From Euptelea pleiosperma (lineage: Eukaryota > Streptophyta > Magnoliopsida > Ranunculales > Eupteleaceae), in NCBI GenBank assembly GCA_035048495.1, contig CM068547.1, positions 8,704,650 to 8,768,649 on the forward strand: a stretch of DNA of 64,000 bases, written 5' to 3'. Every line of letters starts with the position of its first letter. Within the stretch, counting starts at the first letter, position 1. Made by a program: the position numbers and the translations under genes. The notes under the pieces were generated by a model. The model did no database searches, was not told the origin of the DNA, and was given only the letters and a program-made list of their open reading frames with translations. Of this stretch, positions 56,301 through 64,000 are shown in pieces.

Positions 56301-59300
56301 GTGCGGCCGAAGAACAGTGGAATCAGACCTAATTTTGAAGATTGCTCTTTAGGTCTCTTTTTGTATGGGGATGATATCCCCTCGCGTCTTCTCTGCTTCT
56401 TTGAATAAATCTCTCTTAATACCGATCCCAAAATAAGGAAAAGAAAAAATAAATAAGATGTCCAAAAGATTACAACTCCATCATAACTACAACTGCTATC
56501 TCCATAATGACATCATCACTACTAGTCATCAATTTTGACTTAATGGTTAAAGGGACCACTTACTCACGTTTATGTCGTACCATAGGCAATTCGGAATAAT
56601 CCTAAAAATTCTATTAAAATTTTGGACAAAAAGTATAATAAAATAATTATTTTTTATATTAAAAATTAAATTTTCAATAATTCATAATAATATGCGTATA
56701 ATATGAGAATAATACGATTGAATCATTGAAAAGTTTGTCGTATAATATTTTTTTTAATTCATAAATTTCGCATATAATATGTGAACTTACTAATGATGTC
56801 TCGTATGATAAGATATTTCTTTTATATAGTTACTATTTACAAGATTAGTTAGGTAGGAAATTCCAATTCTTGTAGATATCCAAACACTTACGAGGAAAAA
56901 GAAACATGGAAGGACATGCATAAATGGTTGTGCTTTTTTCAAAATTCAATTGTCAATGAGAGCTTCTTCTAGGAGAATGTCCATGGAAGGAGTAATTCAT
57001 GGATCAAACAAAGAAGCAAAGACCCAAGGAGTATAGTAACCTTCACATTGACCCTATTTTAAAATTTAATATAAAAAAAAAAAAAATTGAACAGTAAAAG
57101 AAATTTATTGAAAAGGGTTTTCTTAACCTTTAATAATTCAAAGATAGGCACTTCTGAATTACAGATCTGAACTGCAGCTAGGCAGTCTTAGGCTACATGG
57201 ACAAGGTGCTATTTCTTTAGTTGAGCAAGTCCTATGTAGACCTGTTAATATTTAATCACACCTACTTTTAGAAGCTATATTAAGGGATAAACCAATTCAC
57301 TAAAGATTTAGTGTTCATATTATTTTGCTTCAACAAATCAACAATTCGATATCTGCTGTTTGTGATGGCTTGCTTCCACATAGATAAAAGTCTGACCCTG
57401 ACTGAGAAGCCTGAAATCAGTATAAAATAGAGATATGCAGATGGTAATCCATGTGCATTTCATGCATAATTCATTTTCTCAACATTCCAATGTTTTTTTT
57501 TTTTGGTAAGTTCAACATTCCAATGTATGGAAAACTTTGGTTTGACAACATGACTTATTTTTGAGAAAAGCCAGCTCAAATAATTTTTATCAACTCTTTC
57601 TAAATGATAAATATGGAAGAATCTGGAAAGTACTACAAAAATTTTCTAGTCTATCGTGCCTTATATTTGCCTTCCCTGCTAGCGAGGCATAAGTACATAA
57701 AGTCAAAAGCCACATTCACTGCATTCCTCCTTACATGTTCTGCCTGGGTTAAGTTGGGTAGAACAGAAGTTTCATTTTAGTAACATGAAATAATGTAAAT
57801 CCGAGATGAACGTATGACCTAAAGCTACACAGTTTTTAAATCACTGAAGCAAAAGTATACAGAAATAATAATTTTCTTCCCAATGTTTTATTATCTTGCT
57901 TTTTATTGCCATATCTGGTAAATAAGATTTTTGAAGCTTTTATGGGAATTAGAATTTAATTCACATACACAGTTCTATTGGGGAAAACCTCATTATGATT
58001 GTAACTAACAAAAAGAAACCAGATAAAGCTCCATATGCATAACACCATCATTTCATACAAAATGAAGTTTTCACTGACAGACAAAAATAAAATGAAAGAA
58101 AAAGAAAACGGATGTCACCTGGAAGTTTAGGCACACCAAGCCTTTCACAGAACTCATCACAAAAGTGATTGCAGTTTCTTGCCAGCAGGTCGTATGAGTG
58201 TCCAGGCCACTCTCTACTAAGTTCCCTCAGAATCTGATTTACTTTGAAGATTGAAAAGTTCGTTTTCCCGAGGACCACGCGTTCACGATAGGTGTACATT
58301 GGGTTTTTACTAGGAGGACAACTAAAAACTCCAGTGCCTTGTTCACAGAACCCGAATGACCATTCCTCATCTCCGTAAACCTGCCAATAGAATGAAACAT
58401 AAATAAAATGGTTTAAGATTATAAACAAAGAAGTCATATTCCGTGAAAGGTATAAAGAAGCCTAGGAAGTTTTCCAGGATCATGTTGAGACAACACAATT
58501 TTCGTGGGTTTGGTGTTTTGATGATAGCAAAATGTTTATCATATTTTTGAAAATGGAATTCAGGAGCTTCTCTAAAAAAATTGTGTATAGTTTTGAAAAC
58601 ACATTCCAAAGGATGAGAAGAATATCTCATTAAACAGAGTAATGTTTCGATGTTCTTTAACACTTAAGATGCTACAGTGTTATGTATAGTGTCTCAAATT
58701 AATTTCATTACTAGAAAATGTAACTACCCAATCATATGAGGATATCTCTTGAAATACTCTTAATGAAGCGTGAATAAGTAAAAAAGGCCACTCAAATGAT
58801 TGAACATCTATTTCACCCTTGCTATAACTTACATTGCAACAACTCCATACTCCCCCCTCGAGCTGGCACATAGATGTCAATCATGCCTTGCTTGCTCAAG
58901 ATGCTTTGCAACATAGCACTTCCAGAATGAAGGTTTTAAATTCAACGAAGTTTCTCCAAATTTCAATATTTCGTTTCAGTTTCAGGAAATTTGAAACTTC
59001 AACTAATTTTGGATAAGTTCTATACAAAATTTACAGTATCTTGGATGAAATTTTGAGATTTAGCTTCAACTTTGGCCAGGACCTGAATTGATGTTGAAAC
59101 CGAGATTTAAAACCACCCATATCCAAGAAGTGAGAAACTACAAGTTCTCTCTTTAACACTACACACATGCACACACACACACAATGCATGATTTTTGGTG
59201 AGGATAATCTCCTCGCCATATAGATCACCCCTACAAAAAAATCAGCCCATTCTCAAATTTCTAACCCTGTCAAATGTGGTTTTCAAGTTAACGGTAAAAA

Positions 59301-62300
59301 TAGACGGTCCATAATTCTTCAACTTTTAAACCAGGCTATGAATATTGGAATGATTTGAATTTTTGTGAGGATGATCTCACCATAGAGACCCTCCTCACCA
59401 AAAATCATCCCATTCCAAAACTTCTAATTTATATATTGGCCCGCGCTAGATAAATATATGGGTCAGGCTCAGCGGACACATTTCCACACACAATTTTGGT
59501 GTACCCACATGGAAGATAAATCAATGGCTGATTTTTGGTGAGGATGATCTCCTCATATAGATCACCCCTACAAAAAATCAGCCCATTCTAAAATTTCTAA
59601 AACAATCAAATGTGGGTTTCAAGTTAACGGTAAAAAATAGACGGTCCATAATTCTTCAACTTGTAAACCATGCTATGAATATCAGAATGATTTGAATTTT
59701 TGTGAGGGTGATCTCCTCACCATAGAGACCATCCTCACCAAAATTCATCCCATTCCAAAACTTCTAATTTATATATTGGCCCCCGATGATTTTTATTCTA
59801 ATTTATATAACTTGCTTCTGTCACTCACAGGCCAGTTGTAAACAGAAACACTTATCCTGATTCCTGAAGATTACAAACTACAAATGCCAAACCCAAACTA
59901 TTCCGTCAAAAATTTCAACAATGGTTGACAGGAGATTTTGTATTCCAGACATGCAAATGTAGTTCATTGGATTCTTCCCAAAATTGTACTTTCTCCATGA
60001 ATCGCACAATTTCAGAATCTACAAACTCTTTGTATCTTCTATGGAAATCGAAAACTCAAAATGCAAGACATGAGAAACAATTCGAATCATCAAAATTGAA
60101 ACCCTAGATCCCGTAGCCAACCAGATTGGATGACAGTAGCCATCCGACGAGGGCCACCTACTTCGGAGGTTGCTATAACGAACAATGAGAGCATATTGAC
60201 AATGCTTCCCAGTTCGAGGATCCATTAAAGAATGGTTTGAATCAAACACCATTTCTTTCTAACTCTAATGCCGTTATCATTTGCTTATTCAACTCTTGAA
60301 GCTTCGAATAAATTTCTCTAATCGCAGGATGTGACATATCGTCAGCAAAAAAGGAATGTACAGTTTCCCTCACTTGAATCCAGCTAGAACCAGGTTCCTT
60401 AGTTACTGTTTTCTCTTTCATAACCTTTCTCAATCTTCCAACCTCATCCCACATACCAGCTGAAGCATATAGGTTTGAGAGAAGAACATAAACAGAGTAG
60501 TTCTCAGGTCGCAACTCAAGAAGCTTCCGTGCTGCGACTTCTCCAAGCTCGACATTGCCGTGGATGTGGCAGGCTGATAGAAGAATCTGCCATATCTGCG
60601 CATCCGGGCTGATGGGCATTTGATCGATACTCCTCTTTGCTTCTTCCAGGTCTCCAACTCGACCAAGCAGGTCAACCATGCAAGCATAATGTTCTAATTG
60701 TGGCATCACACCATGACGTTCAAACATGGAGTTTAAGTGGAAACATGCTTCCTTAACTAGCCCTGCATGACAGCACGAATAGAGAACTCCGAGATATGTT
60801 ATCTCATCTGGGTCCATGCCCAATTTGGGCATCTCATTGAATAGCTTAAAGACCTCGTGACTATGGCCATGTTGAGCATAACCCATTATCAAGGCATTCC
60901 AAGCAGCCAAATTGCCTTTAGGTATCTCTTCAAAAGCCTTCTCCGCATCGTCTATGCTTCCACACTTGCAATAAACATCAACAATAGCACTTCCGACAAA
61001 ATTATCCTGGTCAATCCCGGATTTCATAACCAAACAATGTAAACTCTTCCCTTGTTCCAGTGCCGTTAAAGCACCACAAGCCTTAAGAACTACACTGAAA
61101 GTAATGCCATCCACTTCCACTTCCGAGTCCCATGTGTTATGGAATAATTTCACGGCATCTGCATGGTAACCAGCATGGACAAATGTAGCTGCCATTGCAT
61201 TTACATGCACCAAATCTATTTTAGCAATCTCAGAAAATACCTGGTTCGATTTTTCAATTTCGTTGCACTTCCCATATGCTGTTATTAAACTAGTCACCAT
61301 GGAATCATCTGACATAAATCCTGATTTGATTGTGTGTGCATGGATTTGTTTTGCCTGCTCTGGAGCATCAAAGTTGGACAAGACTTCGAGAATGCTTGCC
61401 AGGGTAAATTTGGTGGGTTCTAGAAAAGAATGTCGCATCTGAGAGAACAACCTCAGAGCTGAATCGACCAATCCATTGTCAGCATACCCAGCAATCAGAG
61501 CATTCCAAGAAACAGAATCCCGATTAAGCATTTCATCAAATACCTGCCTAGCTACTTCAATATGCCGACACTTCCCATACATGGAAATCAAGGTGTTAGC
61601 AACAGATATTACCGGTAAATACCCAACCTTACTACAACGGGCTTGGATTTGCTTCCCACTTTTCAGAAGCCTTGAGCTCCCAATCGCCGACATAACATTA
61701 ATAATTGTATAATCATTTATTTCCATATCTCTCGAACACATGAATCTAAATAACTCCATTGCTTCTTCACCATCATAAGCAGCCCCAATCCGTGCAGTCC
61801 AAGAAACGACATCTGGGTCAGAAATTTCACTAAACATCTTAATCCCATCAGCTCTACTCCCACACCTGCAATACATGCTCATAACTGCATTGCTCAGAGG
61901 GGCTGAAGCACCAGCTAAGAAACCCATCTTAATACTCAAGCCATGAATCTGTTCCCCCTCTCTGATATCAGCAAATGCACCAAGAACACTGGTCAGGCTG
62001 AACTGATTCAAACCCATACCCAACACCCTCATCTCCATGAAAATATCTCTAGCCATTTCAGGCTCTCCATTCCAAAGGAAACCTGATATCATAGTCGTCC
62101 AAACCACAGTGTCCATGACCAAGCATTCTTCGAAGCATTTCTTCGCAGAACTAATATCCCCGGCTTTCGAATATTTATCAACAAGTCCACTGGTTACAAA
62201 AGCTCCTGACGCTAATCCCATCTTAATTGCATTCACATGGGCAATCTTATTTTCTTCAACGTTATTGCAGGCTCTGATTAGAGAGCTCAATGTGAAGATG

Positions 62301-63176
62301 TCAGGCTTCAGATCAGAACATCTCAAGCTGTTGAAGAGACGGAATGCAGGTTCAGTCTGCTGGTCTCTTGCATACCCAGAAATCAGTGCATTCCACGCAA
62401 CAGTGTCAGTGTTTGGCACGTCCAGGAGGAGGCGGTGGGCATGATGGAGATGACCAGAATTTGAGAAATGCTTGATGAGGTAGCTGGCAAGAAAGATGTC
62501 AAGGGAGAACCCAGATTTGGTGAAGAGGGAATAGATTTGATCAGTGAGGTGAAGGTCGAGGAGATCGACTGAAGCTTTGAGGGCTTGTGGGGTAGAGGCC
62601 ATGGCTTACTAAAGTTATAATGGAGTTGGTGGATTTGAGAGAAGGGAAGCTCGGATGCGAGAGAGAGTGCATAAGCCTCTTCATGCATGATGGGGTTGTA
62701 ACTTGTGACTCCGCCCACAACTTGAATTTCATTGGGTGCCCTTATAACGGCTTTAACGGCCACTCCCAAAGTTGTTTCCTTTATGATAAATTATTTATGG
62801 ATATAGATGGTCATGGGTATTTAGAAGCACAAAAATAGGAAACCTGTTCGAATCACCAGAACAGAGAAAACTGTTCGAATCACCAAAATTGAAACCCTAG
62901 ATCTCATCTTCAGCAACCAATATTGCAGAAACCCAAAGAAAACTGTACTAAACACTTAACAGTTCTACAACAAAATCATAGATTTCTCTCTAATCAACCA
63001 GAAAAAGAGGAAAAAAAAAAAGAAAATGAAATGAAACTGACCTCAATAGCGCTGTGGAAAATCCCTCCCAAACCGATGCCATCCTTGAAGATCTTGTTGA
63101 TCTGAACAATGGTGTTATTCGTCTTCGTAGAACCACTGTTCGTCACATCGTAGACATGGAGGATCACATCCATCAT
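53398..63176 (-). CDS. deSI-like (PPPDE) peptidase, 4 exons, hosting a PPR gene in intron 1
   Basis: PPPDE proteins are thiol proteases with a papain-like fold; characterised members remove SUMO or ubiquitin. Exons on the minus strand: 63042-63176, 58119-58380, 54738-54805, 53398-53673. All junctions are GT-AG and the joined frame is open for 246 aa. The start is the double-Met MMDVILHVYDVT. The catalytic dyad is His7 (ILHVYDVT) and Cys115 (ARNCNHFCDEF). Other family signatures are IVQINKIFKDGIGLGGIFHS, NPMYTYRERV, FKVNQILREL and FCERLGVPKLP. The C-terminal 90 residues are Ser/Pro/Gln-rich and probably disordered. Introns are 4.66, 3.31 and 1.06 kb. Intron 1 holds a complete PPR gene and two MITEs, and intron 2 holds LINE fragments. 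Nothing suggests loss of function. Confidence 0.93.
55000..55107 (+). pseudogene. LINE RNase H C-terminal fragment
   Basis: The plus-strand frame reads VANSLAKEGVNRPFDVRW and ends LAPLFW then stop, the usual end of a plant LINE RNase H domain (ANSLAKEG pattern). It is in intron 2 of the deSI-like gene and abuts an oppositely oriented LINE at 55107. Confidence 0.65.
55108..55935 (-). pseudogene. 5'-truncated LINE fragment: zf-RVT region
   Basis: On the minus strand, 55375-55707 encodes WTSLDKMLTVDHLTSRMM, CLMYKHSGESINHLLLHC and WGLWKERNQRVFQDKE, i.e. the C-terminal zf-RVT region. The 3' end reads ATCTACACTTACCAAAA, like the end of the LINE at 7.5 kb. CATGATCTA appears near both sides (55087-55095 and about 55953-55961), perhaps a short target duplication. 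It is closely related to the fragment at 24.7-25.2 kb. Confidence 0.8.
55978..56063. repeat. 16-bp direct repeats around a 54-bp segment ending in a LINE-like tail
   Basis: CTCTTAACAATCTAAA occurs at 55978-55993 and 56048-56063. Between them lies a 54-bp AT-rich segment containing TTTACTTATCAAAAAA, which resembles a LINE 3' end. Confidence 0.5.
56064..58118. other. Rest of intron 2 of the deSI-like gene
   Basis: AT-rich intronic sequence. Open frames on both strands at 56051-56431 have no recognisable domain. Confidence 0.5.
59185..59785. mobile_element. Two copies of the GGGTCAGGATC MITE family in intron 1 of the deSI-like gene
   Basis: About 59185-59455 and 59458-59785. Each has GGTGAGGATGATCTCCTC-type and inverse blocks (TGAGGATGATCTCACC, GGGTGATCTCCTCACC), and each ends CTAATTTATATATTGGCCC. 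The second starts ATGGGTCAGGCTCAGCGGAC. They are head-to-tail direct copies, both missing one terminus. The GGCCC end matches the interior word ATATATTGGGCCGC near 33625. Confidence 0.65.
60081..60110. repeat. 30-bp direct repeat, copy on the 3' side of the PPR gene
   Basis: Matches 62874-62903 at 29 of 30 positions (core word AAAATTGAAACCCTAGATC). The following 20 bases (CCAACCAGATT against CAACCAATATT) remain similar. Confidence 0.85.
60242..62602 (-). CDS. PPR protein, PLS class with E and E+ domains, intronless
   Basis: Pentatricopeptide repeat proteins of this class bind organelle RNA and usually guide C-to-U editing. This one is 786 aa in one exon. Tandem P, L and S repeats run from about residue 30 to 670, with recurring WNALISGYA, VVWTTMISGF, SVSWNALIAGYAD and LAAWNALIMGYAQHG. 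An E domain follows (VYVLLSNLYASAGMWDEVGR, EPGSSWIQV) and an E+ stretch (HSFFADDMSHPAIREIYSKL). The C-terminus is LERNGV, with no DYW domain, so editing would need a deaminase supplied in trans. The targeting signal is weak. The gene lies wholly inside intron 1 of the deSI-like gene on the same strand, with its start 440 bp downstream of the host donor site. The reading frame is undamaged. Confidence 0.95.
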   Translation of the reverse strand: MASTPQALKASVDLLDLHLTDQIYSLFTKSGFSLDIFLASYLIKHFSNSGHLHHAHRLLLDVPNTDTVAWNALISGYARDQQTEPAFRLFNSLRCSDLKPDIFTLSSLIRACNNVEENKIAHVNAIKMGLASGAFVTSGLVDKYSKAGDISSAKKCFEECLVMDTVVWTTMISGFLWNGEPEMARDIFMEMRVLGMGLNQFSLTSVLGAFADIREGEQIHGLSIKMGFLAGASAPLSNAVMSMYCRCGSRADGIKMFSEISDPDVVSWTARIGAAYDGEEAMELFRFMCSRDMEINDYTIINVMSAIGSSRLLKSGKQIQARCSKVGYLPVISVANTLISMYGKCRHIEVARQVFDEMLNRDSVSWNALIAGYADNGLVDSALRLFSQMRHSFLEPTKFTLASILEVLSNFDAPEQAKQIHAHTIKSGFMSDDSMVTSLITAYGKCNEIEKSNQVFSEIAKIDLVHVNAMAATFVHAGYHADAVKLFHNTWDSEVEVDGITFSVVLKACGALTALEQGKSLHCLVMKSGIDQDNFVGSAIVDVYCKCGSIDDAEKAFEEIPKGNLAAWNALIMGYAQHGHSHEVFKLFNEMPKLGMDPDEITYLGVLYSCCHAGLVKEACFHLNSMFERHGVMPQLEHYACMVDLLGRVGDLEEAKRSIDQMPISPDAQIWQILLSACHIHGNVELGEVAARKLLELRPENYSVYVLLSNLYASAGMWDEVGRLRKVMKEKTVTKEPGSSWIQVRETVHSFFADDMSHPAIREIYSKLQELNKQMITALELERNGV
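62603..63041 (-). promoter_or_regulatory. Intronic promoter region of the PPR gene
   Basis: 440 bases between the PPR start codon and host exon 1. It must hold the PPR promoter if the gene is transcribed on its own. It contains the 30-bp repeat, a related partial word CTGTTCGAATCACCAGAAC (62844-62862) and a CCCTTATAACGGCTTTAACG stretch (62738-62757). No TATA box is assigned. Confidence 0.4.
62874..62903. repeat. 30-bp direct repeat, copy on the 5' side of the PPR gene
   Basis: Partner of 60081-60110, same orientation, 29 of 30 identical. The pair brackets the PPR gene and a segment of 2.76 kb. Confidence 0.85.
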
Positions 63177-63420
63177 CTTCAAACCTCTTTCTTTCTCTCT
63201 CTCTCTCGGTTGATTCCGAAACCCTAAACCTAATCCTTCTCCTCTCTCTCTCAATTCATTTGATCTCTTTATATAAATCAAATCAAACCAAACCCATCAA
63301 CGCTAACTACAACATCACCACTCCTCTCTTTTTCGCTGTCTCTCTGATTTATTCTCTCTCTCTCTCTTCGTTGTAGGATTCTAGCTTCCGACCTCCTGCG
63401 GTAAATCGTGGTCAGCAGTT
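63177..63420 (-). promoter_or_regulatory. Leader and promoter region of the deSI-like gene
   Basis: On the minus strand this is purine/pyrimidine-skewed, with GAGAGAGAG tracts (63191-63205, 63241-63252, 63353-63366), a common feature of plant core promoters and leaders. A possible TATA-type word TATATAAA lies near 63268 on the minus strand (plus TTTATATA). Confidence 0.4.
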
Positions 63421-63476
63421 GGAAAAAAATCAGAGATGTAAAATGCCCCATGCTTTGGGGGCAATGACAACAAGAT

Positions 63477-63555
63477 GTAACAAGGTACACCTGAGGCTTT
63501 TTGGCGTCAGGTATAGTATAACAAGGTAGAGCATAGGCTTTTTGGCGACAGGTAG
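63477..63555. repeat. Tandem duplication, unit about 42 bp
   Basis: TAACAAGGTA...AGGCTTTTTGGCG(T/A)CAGGTA occurs twice, at about 63477-63513 and 63519-63553. Confidence 0.75.
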
Positions 63556-63584
63556 CACGATTTTTTGTTACTCACCGCTGCACT

Positions 63585-63810
63585 CTGGGCCCATTGACCG
63601 CAGGCGTGGGTCGTGGATGTTTAGGCCACCCTTGGTGGATTATATACACGAAAACTCACTCTGATTTCTGATTGGTAATCTCTGGCCATTTGATTTTAGT
63701 ACCTTTTGAGGAGTGATACTAGACGTTGGATTCAAAACTTTTTTTTTTTTTGTAATAAAACCAACTGTTAAAACTTAAAACTCATTAAACAAGGTGATTT
63801 TTGGTATGGT
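63585..63810. mobile_element. MITE fragment, related to the 47470 element
   Basis: Has the left-arm core (GGGCCCATTGACCGC, GGATGTTTAGGCCACCCTTG) and part of the loop, then a T-run. The right arm is reduced to GGTGATTTTTGG. Confidence 0.5.
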
Positions 63811-63824
63811 TAAACCATGGTTTA

Positions 63825-64000
63825 AAAAACTGCCCTTGTAACGAAAATAATGGCCGTGGATTCGGACCTCCCCCGTTATGTTATATACCATTAAAACGCC
63901 CAGAAAATAACACGGTATAACAAAAATAACGACCGTTATTTTCTAGAAATTTTGTGAAAAAAAAAAATGGCCGCTATTTTTTGTTATTGTCTATGTTTTG
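63825..64000 (-). repeat. AACGG-rich dispersed element, copy 5 (inverted, cut by window end)
   Basis: Begins TAAACCATGGTTTAAAAAAC and follows the inverted order of the copy at 34390 (ACGAAAATAATGGCCGT, CGGACCTCCCCCGTTATG, ATAACGACCGTTATTTTCT). It continues beyond the window. Confidence 0.7.

Noticed and set aside
56051..56431. Overlapping 112-126 codon frames on both strands
   Set aside because: Located in an intron of the deSI-like gene, with no domain recognised on either strand. More likely decayed retroelement or chance.

Overview
The window is nuclear DNA of a flowering plant. Protein-coding genes are split by short GT-AG introns. Several products are plastid or plant-specific: beta-carotene hydroxylase, plastid MinD, an E+ class PPR protein and a plastid NTF2-like protein. 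More than half of the sequence is transposable-element debris. Codon use in the genes is not GC-biased as in grasses, so a non-grass angiosperm with a TE-rich genome is the most I would infer. I cannot name the species.

Layout. 0.4-7.5 kb is one full-length but dead L1-type LINE with a perfect 16-bp target duplication. 7.5-12.2 kb is MITE debris. 12.5-14.6 kb is an intact seven-exon beta-carotene 3-hydroxylase gene (+). 15-21 kb is gene-free, with hAT-like and Mutator-like MITEs. 21.3-25.3 kb is a chain of degraded LINE (-), copia (-) and LINE (+) pieces. 26.4-27.4 kb is an intronless plastid MinD gene (-). 27.5-34.7 kb is gene-free and holds a possible solo LTR and a hAT-like element with three TA-flanked MITEs nested in it. 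34.7-37.2 kb is a small conserved-looking gene of unknown function (+) with a 5' UTR intron. It converges on a six-exon plastid NTF2/SnoaL-like gene (-, 37.3-42.3 kb) whose introns carry nested transposons. 42.8-47.9 kb is LTR remnants and a dense MITE cluster. 47.9-50.7 kb is a plant gene of unknown function with a charged coiled coil (+). 53.0-53.25 kb is a candidate small TATA-driven gene (+). 53.4-63.2 kb is a four-exon deSI/PPPDE-type peptidase gene (-), and its first intron contains a complete intronless PPR gene on the same strand.

The genes do not form a pathway. The carotenoid enzyme, MinD and the NTF2-like protein are all predicted plastid proteins but act separately.

The most distinctive signal is a set of roughly 200-400 bp long-hairpin MITEs, many with 9-12 bp target duplications (Mutator-like). 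They share an internal core, carry different termini, nest in one another, and many carry the G-box hexamer CACGTG in an arm. Other notable points are the PPR gene nested in a host intron between 29/30 identical direct repeats, and the MITEs joined through TA microsatellites.
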